Assembly: GCF_900094625.1 (NCBI RefSeq)
Contig: NZ_FMAJ01000008.1
Location: 248,001 to 312,000, forward strand
Direction of reading: 5' to 3'
DNA: 64,000 bases
Origin: Rhizobium aethiopicum
Lineage (GTDB): Bacteria > Pseudomonadota > Alphaproteobacteria > Rhizobiales > Rhizobiaceae
Position 1 is the stretch's first letter, and the number at the start of each line of letters is the position of its first letter. Below are positions 36,043 through 44,573 of this stretch, piece after piece. Under the pieces are notes generated by a model. That model was given only the letters and a program-made list of their open reading frames with translations. It ran no database searches and was not told the origin of the DNA. The position numbers and the translations under genes are program-made.

Positions 36043-36633
36043 ATGGGCGGCAAGGCCACCAAGGTGAAGATACAGCGGGCAAACAAGGGCGCCGGCCGGC
36101 CGCGCAAGGCCAATGTCGAGCGTTTCCCCTGCGGCAAGATCAAGCCGTTCGAAACCGAGAAGGAGAATATCAGCGTGGCGATGGCGGCGCGCCGGCGCAT
36201 CCACGGCTTCGGCAGGAAGGTTGATGACGAGACCGTCAGAAGCCCCTATGCCGGCTATACCCTTGGCCGCATGTTCCTCGACGGGTTGATCACCGACGAG
36301 CAGCGCCAGGCCGGCGACGATTATGCCGAGGTCATGGCCCGCTACCACAAGACGACGGGCATCCCGGCCCCGAGCCCCAGGGCCCAGTCGCTCTTTGCCG
36401 TCAAGGGCCACGAAGGCGAGGTGACCGAAAGCCTCGCCGACCGCGCCCGCAAGGCCAGCAATCGCATGATGGAACTGCAGGCCGTTCTTCTGCGCTGCGA
36501 GGACGGGCCGCAGGTGCGGAGCACCGTCTATAATGTCGCGGTGATGGACTACGAACATCTGCGCCAGATGCCGCCACAGCAATTGCTGTGGCTGCGGCGG
36601 GGGCTGATTGCGCTGCGCAGGGCGAAGGGGTGA
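36043..36633 (+). CDS. Hypothetical protein, last gene of phage-like operon
   Basis: The 196-residue product begins MGGKATKVKIQRANKGAGRP and is basic at the start. It contains YAGYTLGRMFLDGLITDEQR and a helical C-terminal half ending LLWLRRGLIALRRAKG. AGGAAGGA precedes the ATG. A nucleic-acid-binding role fits the basic start, but no family is recognised. Palindromic repeats follow and mark the end of the module. Confidence 0.65.
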   Translation: MGGKATKVKIQRANKGAGRPRKANVERFPCGKIKPFETEKENISVAMAARRRIHGFGRKVDDETVRSPYAGYTLGRMFLDGLITDEQRQAGDDYAEVMARYHKTTGIPAPSPRAQSLFAVKGHEGEVTESLADRARKASNRMMELQAVLLRCEDGPQVRSTVYNVAVMDYEHLRQMPPQQLLWLRRGLIALRRAKG

Positions 36634-36712
36634 TATGGGGGTCTGCCGCAGAGCGTGCCTCATCCTCCGTCCGCACCGGCGGGTGCGTTGGGCAACAAGG
36701 CCAACCCCACAC

Positions 36713-36842
36713 TCCGTCATCCCAGGGCTTGACCCTGGGATCCACAGCCACGCACGCGGCTGCAGTTGTTTGCGTCGCACACCGTCGGCACGCAGTGCCT
36801 CGCCCGCATGGATCCCAGGCTCAAGGCCTGGGATGACGGAGG
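36713..36842. repeat. Pair of palindromic CCCAGG...CCTGGG repeats
   Basis: CTCCGTCATCCCAGGGCTTG and ACCCTGGGATCCA (36713-36745) and ATGGATCCCAGGCTCAAGGC and CTGGGATGACGGA (36808-36841) face each other as inverted copies. The gap 36634-37084 contains no gene that I can support. Confidence 0.8.
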
Positions 36843-37084
36843 GTGCGGGTGCGGCTCCAATCGCTGTGTCGATCAGAAGTGGGCAATCATGCGGGCGCTC
36901 GCACATACGTGGACGCGCCCTAGCTTTGAACTGGAGTGGGCCGCACAGAGTATCGAAGTGCATGGCTGTGTTATAAGCACCTCCGCACGGCCCATAATAG
37001 TTACGATCGGCGAAGCCCGTTGTTCCCGAGCCGGCGGAATATTTTGGACGCGACGCGCTTCAGAAAAACCCCGCCTGATCCCCC

Positions 37085-37780
37085 TCATGCTTTCACCGCC
37101 GAGAAAAACAGGAAGCGCGGCGTGGTCGTCAGGCTGCGGTAGGCCTGCGGAAAGAGCATGCGGGCGCGGGGATCGGGCTGGGGCTCGCTGACGATATCGA
37201 TCGTAAAGCCGGCCGATTTGAGGGCGTCGAACATGGCGTGCAGCGGCCGATGCCAGAAGCGCATGGCGATATCCTTTCCGCCGCGCTGCCAAGTCTCGTC
37301 GAAACTGTAGGTCTCGAAATAATTGTCGCGGCCGCTCGACGGGTGGTCCATGAAGGGATGGTGGGTGGAAAAGACCAGACGGCCGCCTCGCGGCAGCAGC
37401 CGGTGGAATTCCACGAGCGGCCCCGACCAGTCCGGCAGATAATGCAGGACAAGCGAGGCAAGGATCAGATCGAAGGTTTGATCTTCGAACGGCAGGGCTT
37501 GGTTGAGATCAGCGGCAAGCAGGCGCGCGCGCCCTTCCAGGCGCTGCTCGGCGATATCAAGCATGCCCGCGCTCGAATCGATCCCGGTCACTTGAGCGCC
37601 GCGCTCGATGGGGACCGCCGCATGCGCCCCGCCGCCGCATCCGGCATCAAGGACACGAAGACCGGCAACCTCGCCGACCAGGGAGAGAATGGCCGGCCGT
37701 TCGTAATAGGCATTCCAGGCATTCGCCTCGTTGTCGGCGTCATAGGCCGCGGCGAAAGCATCATAATCATTCTCGGCCAA
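37085..37780 (-). CDS. Class I SAM-dependent methyltransferase
   Basis: The 231-residue product has the SAM-binding motif I LRVLDAGCGGGAHA, an acidic strand-2 end (VTGIDSSAGML) and motif III-like ASLVLHYLPDW. These are typical of UbiE/BioC-type methyltransferases. The start appears to be TTG at 37780, preceded by AAAGGA at a good distance, since no ATG is available. The substrate cannot be read from sequence. Its stop lies after the palindromic repeats. Confidence 0.88.
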   Translation of the reverse strand: MAENDYDAFAAAYDADNEANAWNAYYERPAILSLVGEVAGLRVLDAGCGGGAHAAVPIERGAQVTGIDSSAGMLDIAEQRLEGRARLLAADLNQALPFEDQTFDLILASLVLHYLPDWSGPLVEFHRLLPRGGRLVFSTHHPFMDHPSSGRDNYFETYSFDETWQRGGKDIAMRFWHRPLHAMFDALKSAGFTIDIVSEPQPDPRARMLFPQAYRSLTTTPRFLFFSAVKA

Positions 37781-37925
37781 GATTTTTCCTTTCTTGTGCT
37801 CGAATGCTGCTTTGCCGAGGGCCGGCGACAGCGATGCTACATCGTCGCGCGATGGCGAGGGAGCTTCGGTCGCGTTTCCTGGTTTTAAAGTTGACGGGCA
37901 GCGAGTGGGGCGATCTCACACCATA

Positions 37926-37954
37926 GTTATAAGTTTCTGCCAAAACCTTATAAC
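37926..37954. promoter_or_regulatory. Inverted repeat GTTATAAG-N13-CTTATAAC
   Basis: A perfect 8-bp inverted repeat (37926-37933 and 37947-37954) lies in the 240-bp gap between the methyltransferase start and the end of the ArsR gene. It could be an operator for the methyltransferase gene. No regulator can be assigned. Confidence 0.4.
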
Positions 37955-38020
37955 GGACGACACCAGCAGGTCTCGTCCCCGGCTTGACCGCATGCGGGAG
38001 CCTTCTGCTCTAGGGGCGGA

Positions 38021-38365
38021 TCAACCCGTCTTCGGCTCTTTGGCAAGCTGTCCGTAAGCCATCAGGATCGCGCTGACCAGCCCGGGAAAGCGCTCGTCGA
38101 GCTCGGCGCAGCGGGTCTGGTTGCGCATCTCGACACCCTGGCGCTCACTGCGGATCAGCCCGGATTCGCGCAGCACCTTGAAATGGTTCGACAGTGACGA
38201 TTTTGGAATGATGCGGTCACCGAGGTCAGCCAGCGCAGAACAGGTGCCGCCGCCGGCCGCACCGGCAAGCTTCGCATAGATGGCGACGCGCTCGGGATCG
38301 GAGAGCGCATAGAGGATCGCCTCGGGCTTTATGTCCTCCAGGGCTGGGTGAAAGAGCGGTCTCAT
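38021..38365 (-). CDS. ArsR family winged-helix regulator
   Basis: The 114-residue product has the ArsR HTH: LYALSDPERVAIYAKLAGAA followed by IIPKSSLSNHFKVLRESGLI with the usual recognition helix, then the wing (RSERQGVEMRN). It lacks the ELCVC metal-binding cysteines of true arsenic sensors and so belongs to the non-metal branch common in rhizobia. It faces the SDR gene across a promoter with an inverted repeat, so it probably represses that gene and itself. Confidence 0.88.
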   Translation of the reverse strand: MRPLFHPALEDIKPEAILYALSDPERVAIYAKLAGAAGGGTCSALADLGDRIIPKSSLSNHFKVLRESGLIRSERQGVEMRNQTRCAELDERFPGLVSAILMAYGQLAKEPKTG

Positions 38366-38384
38366 GAATTTTATATAGTCCCAC

Positions 38385-38427
38385 TTGACATCGAGATCAA
38401 CAGTTCCGAATTTCTGAACTACGGAAC
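38385..38427 (+). promoter_or_regulatory. Promoter of the SDR gene with inverted repeat GTTCCG-N13-CGGAAC
   Basis: TTGACA (38385-38390) is followed after 17 bp by a weak -10 (GAATTT). The inverted repeat arms at 38403-38408 and 38422-38427 straddle that -10, the expected place for ArsR-type repression. Confidence 0.55.
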
Positions 38428-38472
38428 GAGGCTGCCAATTCCGGCGGCTGTCCGGATCAGAAGGAACAACAG

Positions 38473-39219
38473 ATGGCTAAGCTCACAGGAAAGGTCGCAG
38501 TCGTAACCGGAGCCTCCAAGGGCATCGGCGCTGCGATCGCCAAGGCGTTCGCAGCAGAGGGGGCGCAAGTGGTGGTCAATTACGCCTCGAGCAAGGCGGG
38601 AGCAGATGCCGTGGTGGAGGCGATCAGCGCCAAGGGCGGCAAGGCCATCGCGGTCCAGGGCGATGTGTCGAAGGCCGAGCAGGCGCAGGGATTGGTCGAT
38701 GCCGCAGTCAAGGAATTCGGCAAGCTCGACGTGCTGGTCAACAATTCGGGCGTCTATGAATTCGCGCCGATCGACGAGGTGACCGAGGAACAGTATCGCC
38801 GCATCTTCGACGTCAACGTTCTCGGTGTTCTCATGACCACGCAGGCAGCGGTCAAACATCTCGGCGAGGGCGGCAGCGTCATCAACATCTCCTCGGTCGT
38901 CACCACCCTGGGGCTGCCGTCCACTGCCGTCTACACCGGCACCAAGGGAGCCGTCGAGGGCATCAACAGCGTGCTTGCCAAGGAGCTCGGCCCGCGCAAG
39001 ATCCGCGTCAACGCCATCCTGCCGGGCATGGTCGAGACCGAGGGCACGCACACGGCCGGCGTCATCGGCTCGGATCTCGAGCAGAGCATCGCCGCCCAGA
39101 CGCCGCTCGGCCGCATCGGCCAGCCTGATGATATCGCTGACGTCGCGGTCTTCCTCGCCTCCGACGACGCCCGCTGGCTGACCGGCGAACGCTTGGCCGC
39201 CAGCGGCGGTTTCCGCTGA
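38473..39219 (+). CDS. SDR family oxidoreductase
   Basis: The 248-residue classical SDR has TGASKGIG (residues about 13-20), NNSG in place of NNAG, catalytic Ser in NISSVV, and YTGTKGA giving Tyr and Lys. The end GERLAASGGFR is typical of glucose/3-ketoacyl-reductase-type enzymes. AGAAGGA precedes the ATG. It is controlled in all likelihood by the divergent ArsR regulator. Substrate unknown. Confidence 0.88.
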   Translation: MAKLTGKVAVVTGASKGIGAAIAKAFAAEGAQVVVNYASSKAGADAVVEAISAKGGKAIAVQGDVSKAEQAQGLVDAAVKEFGKLDVLVNNSGVYEFAPIDEVTEEQYRRIFDVNVLGVLMTTQAAVKHLGEGGSVINISSVVTTLGLPSTAVYTGTKGAVEGINSVLAKELGPRKIRVNAILPGMVETEGTHTAGVIGSDLEQSIAAQTPLGRIGQPDDIADVAVFLASDDARWLTGERLAASGGFR

Positions 39220-39269
39220 GATGCAAGTAAAAGCGCGCGCTTCTTGAGCGCGCGCATACCCGGGTACCA

Positions 39270-39366
39270 CCCGCCCACCCTCCGTCGTCCTCGGGCTTGC
39301 CCCGAGGGCCCACGTCGGCATCATCGGCTATGGCCATGGGTTGGGGGCCCAAGGCCAGGAATGACG
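39270..39366. repeat. Diverged palindromic intergenic repeat
   Basis: ACCCTCCGTCGTCCTCGGGC and TTGCCCCGAGGGCCCA form the left palindrome, and GGGGGCCCAAGGCCAGGAATGACG forms a diverged right one. This is the same two-part design as the 1708-2320 repeat unit. The gap 39220-39438 holds no gene. Confidence 0.6.
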
Positions 39367-39438
39367 AGGCCCAAGGTGCGTTTCCGCCCAACTCGCCGGC
39401 AGCGTTCAGGCGCTCGCATCCGATTCAGCTATAGGACT

Positions 39439-39948
39439 TCAGGTCAGTTGAGCGAGGATGTCGTCGACGACGCATGTGATGCTACCCGCCGTGTCGATAT
39501 TGATACCGACGGGAAGATACTCCCGGCTATTATGGTAACGGAGTACGAGAGCCCGCTCGGCCGGCTCGAAGCCCGGCTCATCGGGCCGCCCATCCAATCT
39601 TCGGTTCAAAGTCTCAACGTCGATGTCGAGCACGAAAACCTTATCGAAGAGGTGAAGGAATTTGTGGAAATTGCGCGAGCCGCCACAGAAGAAAGTAACA
39701 GGGTGGGTGGTGTCGGCAGCAATGGCCCGGACCTTTTCGGCAGGCCAGATCCAATGTGCGAATCCCCAGGCAATGCGGTCGGCGCCTTCGGGTGGTCCCG
39801 CGAGTGCGCGGCCTGTTTCGGGGTCGCCCACATATGCCAGGACGCGGTCACCATGGACAACATGGTAGCCCCGCCGCTCCAGTTCGGAGGCGACAGACGT
39901 TTTTCCAGTGCCCGAACTGCCTTCGATCAAATAGTTCTTGATGCCCAT
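39439..39948 (-). CDS. P-loop nucleoside kinase-like protein
   Basis: The 169-residue product starts MGIKNYLIEGSSGTGKTSVA with a Walker A motif (GSSGTGKTS). It has an acidic strand (HVVHGDRVLAYVGD) and a later FVLDIDVETLNRRLDGRP resembling the lid of small kinases. Similar proteins are annotated as AAA or nucleoside kinase family. A damaged relative lies at 3236-3313. The start at 39948 avoids a longer frame with no ribosome binding site. Confidence 0.75.
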   Translation of the reverse strand: MGIKNYLIEGSSGTGKTSVASELERRGYHVVHGDRVLAYVGDPETGRALAGPPEGADRIAWGFAHWIWPAEKVRAIAADTTHPVTFFCGGSRNFHKFLHLFDKVFVLDIDVETLNRRLDGRPDEPGFEPAERALVLRYHNSREYLPVGINIDTAGSITCVVDDILAQLT

Positions 39949-40043
39949 GAGCGCTTTTATCACGGGCTTTGATCCGGTGAGAAGGGTCTCGCCGTGCGGA
40001 CGATGAGCCGACATGCCCGTCGCCATGTCGACGTCGATCGAGT

Positions 40044-40390
40044 TAGCCAAACCGTTCCACCAGGAAATCGATCACCGTCCGCAGCATCGCTGTCGGCCGG
40101 CGGTTTAGGGGCGTAGATGAGGAACATCGGCACAGGCCTGCAGGACCATTCCGGCAGCACCTGCTCGGGACTATGCTTTCTCGAATGCCGCAATGCATCG
40201 AGCAGGACCGAGAATGCATCGAAACGCCCTACGACAATGTCGGTCAGCCCATAGTCGATCACGACCTCAACACTGATGTCGGGATAATCGGTAGCGTGCG
40301 CGCAAGCGCCGGACCGAGCAACGCCGCCACACAGCTCCCGAGAACCTTGTACTTCTGTCTGCGATCGCTGATCGTAAGGAAAAAGGCAGG
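40044..40390 (-). pseudogene. LysR-type regulator remnant
   Basis: The minus strand keeps parts of a LysR effector-binding domain in shifting frames. GPALARTLP is separated by a frameshift from YPDISVEVVIDYGLTDIVVG, and RFDA is followed by a deletion. QVLPEWSCRPVPMFLIYAP follows and, after another shift, RRPTAMLRTVIDFLVERFG with a stop at 40044. The DNA-binding part is gone. It lies just downstream of an intact LysR gene on the same strand. Confidence 0.75.
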
Positions 40391-40399
40391 CAGAGACAT

Positions 40400-41302
40400 C
40401 TAGCTGGCGATTTCGACGCAGAAATCAATAAAGGCGCGAACCTTGGCAGGCACATGATGGCGGGAGGTGTGGAAGCAGTGCAGTGGAAAGGTCTCATCAG
40501 GCCAATCCGGATAGAGATCGACCAACTGACCGCAGTCGAGATAGGGCTTCATGCCGAGCGAGAAGACCTGGGCGATGCCGATGCCGGCGAGACAGGTGGC
40601 AAGCGCCGTGCCTGCATCATTGACGAGGACGCGGCCACGAGTTTCGATCGGCACCACCTTCTTTCCGCGCCGCAACTCCCATTTGAAAGGCCTCCCCGTC
40701 AAAGGGTCCTGATATTGGATGCAGGTATGATCGGTTAGGTCGGCAGGCAGCTTCGGCGTGCCGTGCCTCGCAAGATAGGACGGCGCGGCAACCGTGATCA
40801 CCCTCGTGCGAAAAAGCTGCCGGGCAATCAGCGAGCTCTTCGCCGGGATTTCGCCAAAGCGCACCGCCACATCCATGCCGTCGGCGGCAAGATCGCCGAT
40901 CTCGTTCCTTGTGACCACCTCGATCTGAAGATCGGGATAGCGGTCGAGAAACGTGCCGAGCTTCGGACCGAGGATCAGCCGCGAAAAATAGGGATCCACA
41001 TTGATCCGTAGCCTCCCACGCACCGTCTTGGTCGTCCCGGCCGCATAGGCAGCGGCTTCTTCGATGCCGCCAAGTAGCGGCACGACCTGTTGGTAGAAGC
41101 GCGTGCCCTCATCGGTCAGCCTCAGGGAGCGCGTCGTCCGCTCGAGCAGGCGTACGCCGATACGGCTCTCAAGCCGCGCCACCGCCCGGCTGACACCAGA
41201 AGCTGTCAGCCCCAGCGCCTCGCCTGCCCGCGCAAAACTGCCGCTCTCAACCACGGCGGCCAGCACGCTGACCCCATTCAGCAAACGTCCGTCGAACATC
41301 AT
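40400..41302 (-). CDS. LysR family transcriptional regulator
   Basis: The 300-residue product has the N-terminal LysR HTH (FARAGEALGLTASGVSRAVA, RLESRIGVRLLERTTRSLRL) and a full effector-binding domain ending HHVPAKVRAFIDFCVEIAS. It is divergent from the NmrA-like gene with 115 bp between them containing nested palindromes, so it most likely controls that gene. Confidence 0.92.
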   Translation of the reverse strand: MMFDGRLLNGVSVLAAVVESGSFARAGEALGLTASGVSRAVARLESRIGVRLLERTTRSLRLTDEGTRFYQQVVPLLGGIEEAAAYAAGTTKTVRGRLRINVDPYFSRLILGPKLGTFLDRYPDLQIEVVTRNEIGDLAADGMDVAVRFGEIPAKSSLIARQLFRTRVITVAAPSYLARHGTPKLPADLTDHTCIQYQDPLTGRPFKWELRRGKKVVPIETRGRVLVNDAGTALATCLAGIGIAQVFSLGMKPYLDCGQLVDLYPDWPDETFPLHCFHTSRHHVPAKVRAFIDFCVEIAS

Positions 41303-41311
41303 CCAATTCCT

Positions 41312-41340
41312 GATATTTTGTCATGAAATATCTGACAAAA
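41312..41340. promoter_or_regulatory. Nested inverted repeats in the LysR/NmrA-like gap
   Basis: GATATTT-TGTCATG-AAATATC (41312-41332) overlaps a second palindrome TTTTGTC (41316-41322)/GACAAAA (41334-41340). The position 10 bp upstream of the LysR start suits an autoregulatory LysR site. Confidence 0.6.
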
Positions 41341-41417
41341 GGGCAATTCAGTCAAAAGCGATTTTGGCGCATCTTTCATTGATCGCGGCGCAGGCCGCTG
41401 CCGATAGGAGGCCGAGA

Positions 41418-42281
41418 ATGTTTGCTGTGACTGGAATAACAGGCCAAGTCGGCGCCGTGGTCGGCGCGAATCTGATAGATCAGGGGCTTCCTGTCCGGGC
41501 AGTCCTGCGCAACGCGGAAAAAGCAGGCGCCTGGCGGGATCGCGGTGCGGAAATCGCCATTGCCGACATGACGGACGCGCCGGAGCTCGCGCTAGCCTTC
41601 GAAGGCGCCGAGGGCGTCTTCCTGCTTCTGCCGCCAAGCTTCGATCCTGCGCCGGGTTTCCCGGAGGTAAAGGCAATCATCGAAGCACTGACGACGGCGC
41701 TCACAAGGGCGTCACCGAAGAAGGTGGTCTGCCTATCGACGATCGGCGCTCAGGCAAAGGAGGAGAACCTGCTGAGCCAGCTCGGCCTCGTCGAGCAGGC
41801 TCTGTCGACACTTCCGATGCCGGTCGCCTTCCTGCGCGCCGGCTGGTTTATGGAGAATTCAGCCTGGGACATCGCGCCTGCAAGGGAGAGCGGCATCATG
41901 CCAAGTTTCCTGCAGCCGCTCACCAAACCCGTGCCAATGGTTTGCGTGCGCGATATCGGCGCCGTTGCGGCTGAAATGCTGCAGGAGGATTGGACCGGTC
42001 AACGCATCGTCGAGCTTGAGGGCCCTTTTCGCATCACGCCGCTGCAGATGGCGGAGGCCTTCTCTGCCGTGCTCGGCAAGACGGTCCGTGCTGAGGCGGT
42101 TGCAAGAGAGACATGGGAAGCGTTATTTTTGAACCAGGGCATGCAGAACCCCCGACCCCGTATGCGCATGCTTGACGGCTTCAACGAAGGCTGGATCGAG
42201 TTCGAAGGCAGCGAGGCCCGATCGCACAAGGGCACAACGACCTTTGAGACCGCTCTTCGCAAGCTGGTTGAACGCGGTTGA
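41418..42281 (+). CDS. NmrA-like NAD(P)H-binding protein
   Basis: The 287-residue product begins MFAVTGITGQVGAVVGANLI, the TGxxGxxG loop of atypical SDRs. It continues with VRAVLRNAEKAGAWRDRGAE and EGVFLLLPPSF, which match NmrA/YtfG quinone-reductase-like proteins. There is no YxxxK motif. GGAGG lies seven bases before the ATG. The partner regulator is the divergent LysR. Confidence 0.88.
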   Translation: MFAVTGITGQVGAVVGANLIDQGLPVRAVLRNAEKAGAWRDRGAEIAIADMTDAPELALAFEGAEGVFLLLPPSFDPAPGFPEVKAIIEALTTALTRASPKKVVCLSTIGAQAKEENLLSQLGLVEQALSTLPMPVAFLRAGWFMENSAWDIAPARESGIMPSFLQPLTKPVPMVCVRDIGAVAAEMLQEDWTGQRIVELEGPFRITPLQMAEAFSAVLGKTVRAEAVARETWEALFLNQGMQNPRPRMRMLDGFNEGWIEFEGSEARSHKGTTTFETALRKLVERG

Positions 42282-42377
42282 TGAAAGGCCATGGCGGGCA
42301 AGATAGTCCGGCGAGGCGGCGAGAATACGCCGATAGGCGTGAGCGGGCGAACGTATCGGGATTGTCGCCGCCCGCTG

Positions 42378-44084
42378 TCACGTCTCCGGCAGGCCAGCCT
42401 TTCGGAAGCCGTCGACGAAGTGGTCTCGTACAGATGCATCGCGCAGCGGCTGGGAGCTGAGCCAATGGCCGATCGTGAAATGAGGGTGGGCGATCAGGAA
42501 CAATTCTGCCTCTCGCCGCGCCTCCTCATGGTGGCCCAACTGCGCAAGCGCAGCAGCCAGGAATTTGCGTGAGTTGGTACGATACGTGTCTTTCTTGCGG
42601 AGTGTAGCGGCTGCCGCCTCATAGTCACGCGCAGCGTATTGCGCCTGCCCGAGATGACAAAGATACCAGCAGGCTGGATAGGGATTGAGCCGCAGAGCTT
42701 TTTCGATCTGCGCCAGTCCGTCGGCAATCCTGCCGTCCAGCACGGACATGTCAGACATGGCAGCCCAGGTGTCGGCGTGGTTGGGGTCCAGCTCCAGGGC
42801 CTTGGCAAAGGCGGCCTCCGATTCCTCCCATCGCCGCTCATAAGCCAAAATGGTCCCCAGAACGTAACGGCAGCCGGCATCGTTGGGGTCCAGGTCGACG
42901 GCTTTCTGCGCTGATGTCACCGCCATCCGGCGGTTAGGATCTTCGGGCTCGCCGAAATGAGTCCAGGCAAGCCAACGGTTATAGGCGAGCAGACCGAGCG
43001 CCTCGGCATAGGATGGCTCGAGCTTGACCGCGCGTTGGAGCAGCATATAGGCCTCACGCTCGGTTTGCGGCGACTCTTCTGTCAGGAGGCGGGCGCGCAC
43101 ACACAGGTCATAGGCCTCAAAGTTCTTCGGCCGATTGCGCGGCGTCGGAATGGTCAGCCGGCCGACGAGAGCTTCAACAATCTTGGCGTTGACCTCATCC
43201 TGCAACTCGAAAACATCTTCCACCGTCCTGTCAAACCGTTCGGCCCACAAGTGCTGGCCGCCAAGCGTGTCGACCAATTGGGCATTGATGCGGACACGGC
43301 CCATTGCGCGTCTGGCGCTCCCCTCGAGGACGTAGCGGACGCCGAGTTCCTGGGCGACCAGCCGTACGTCGACCGGCTTGCCCTTGTAGCCGTACACGGA
43401 ATTACGCGCGATGACGAACAGGCCAGCCGTGCGGGAAAGGTCGGTGATCAGGTCTTCAGTCAAGCCGTCGACGAAGGGCTCGTCCGCTTCATTCCCACTC
43501 ATATTCGTGAACGGCAATACAGCGATCGAGGGATTTTCCGGCAGCGGCAATATGCTCTGCAGCGCATCCGGCCAATGCCACACGTGGACTGGGCGGGTCA
43601 GGTTCTTCAGGTAGCGTTCGCCTGCATCGAAGAACTGCTCGGCGATCTTGCCGACGATCTCGCCGTGAACGCTGGCAGAAATGCAGATACCTCCTGGCGC
43701 GGCCTGCGTCTGGAGGCGCGCTGCGACATTGACCCCGTCGCCGAAGACGTCCGAAGCCTCGTCAATGACATCTCCGAGATTGACGCCCACGCGTAAAAGC
43801 AGGCGCCGGTCTTCGGAAGCCTCAACGGCAGTGGTGGCCCGTTGCATTTCCAACGCAGCTGCGACCGCGTCCACCGCGCTACCGAATTCGATCAGGAAGC
43901 CGTCGCCCACGACCTTGAAGATGCGACCATGGTGACCCGTCACAGCCGGCTCGATAACGCCAGAACGGAGTTCCCTGAGATTCTCAAGCGTTGCGACTTC
44001 ATCAGCCTCCATCAGGCGTGAATATCCCACCACATCGGCAACGACGATGGCGGCAAGGCGACGCTGGAGAGAATGGTTCGTCAT
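42378..44084 (-). CDS. Adenylate/guanylate cyclase with TPR domain
   Basis: The 568-residue product has a class III cyclase domain (residues about 1-165) with metal-binding Asp17 in VVADVVGYSRLM and Asp61 in VVGDGFLIEF. A TolB-like stretch follows (ENPSIAVLPFTNMSGNEADE, with GLTEDLITDLSR), and then tetratricopeptide repeats from about residue 340 to the end. This three-part form is abundant in rhizobia and makes cAMP or cGMP in response to unknown cues. No membrane segment is evident. Confidence 0.92.
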   Translation of the reverse strand: MTNHSLQRRLAAIVVADVVGYSRLMEADEVATLENLRELRSGVIEPAVTGHHGRIFKVVGDGFLIEFGSAVDAVAAALEMQRATTAVEASEDRRLLLRVGVNLGDVIDEASDVFGDGVNVAARLQTQAAPGGICISASVHGEIVGKIAEQFFDAGERYLKNLTRPVHVWHWPDALQSILPLPENPSIAVLPFTNMSGNEADEPFVDGLTEDLITDLSRTAGLFVIARNSVYGYKGKPVDVRLVAQELGVRYVLEGSARRAMGRVRINAQLVDTLGGQHLWAERFDRTVEDVFELQDEVNAKIVEALVGRLTIPTPRNRPKNFEAYDLCVRARLLTEESPQTEREAYMLLQRAVKLEPSYAEALGLLAYNRWLAWTHFGEPEDPNRRMAVTSAQKAVDLDPNDAGCRYVLGTILAYERRWEESEAAFAKALELDPNHADTWAAMSDMSVLDGRIADGLAQIEKALRLNPYPACWYLCHLGQAQYAARDYEAAAATLRKKDTYRTNSRKFLAAALAQLGHHEEARREAELFLIAHPHFTIGHWLSSQPLRDASVRDHFVDGFRKAGLPET

Positions 44085-44351
44085 TTGAGGACAAGCCCAA
44101 CGACCGAGTGCGCAAGGTATTGGTCAAGCGCGGGTGAGTCAAGAAATCGTAAGAGTTAGTGCCCAGGCGACCTCCACCTCCATCAGACCGTCAGTCTCTG
44201 GATGAACGTCTCGGATGCGTCTGCAGCCCCTGCGGTCAGCCCCGTGGCTCAAGTCCGCTCAAGAGCAGCAATATGAGCGCTTTGCGTCAGACATGCCTTT
44301 GGCCGACATGCGGCATCGCCTAGCCTTAGTTAGGCGATGCCTTGTCACAGT

Positions 44352-44573
44352 CTACCTGTCGCTGGAGCGAGCTGTCTTCAGGCTGTTGGCCACCGTGAGA
44401 TAGTAGTTTCGGGCGGTGGCATTCATCTGCCGTTCGCCCAACTCACGGAAAGCTCTGATTTTCACATCGAGGACGGCTGCGTTCTTCCCGTCGACCGCCA
44501 GAAGGTAGTCAGCCTGTTCAGCGGCCCATTGGAACTCGCCTGCTTCCAGAGCATCTTGGGCGCTTTTCAGCAC
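44352..44573 (-). pseudogene. Detached dimerisation-domain part of the MBL sulfatase-like gene
   Basis: The 73-codon frame begins VLKSAQDALEAGEFQWAAEQ and continues ADYLLAVDGKNAAVLDVKIR and GERQMNATARNYYL, the alkyl-sulfatase dimerisation domain that normally follows the MBL domain directly. It overlaps the stop of the upstream part. One extra base near 44571 would join the two reading frames, so this looks like a frameshift. A GTG at the overlap might allow re-initiation. The usual C-terminal SCP2-like domain is absent. Confidence 0.65.

Noticed and set aside
39960..40262. Separate 100-codon minus-strand gene
   Set aside because: Its first half is part of the LysR remnant and its second half is out-of-frame sequence.
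44567..44573. Programmed frameshift in the sulfatase-like gene
   Set aside because: No slippery heptamer or downstream stimulatory structure is evident. A simple indel or re-initiation is more likely.
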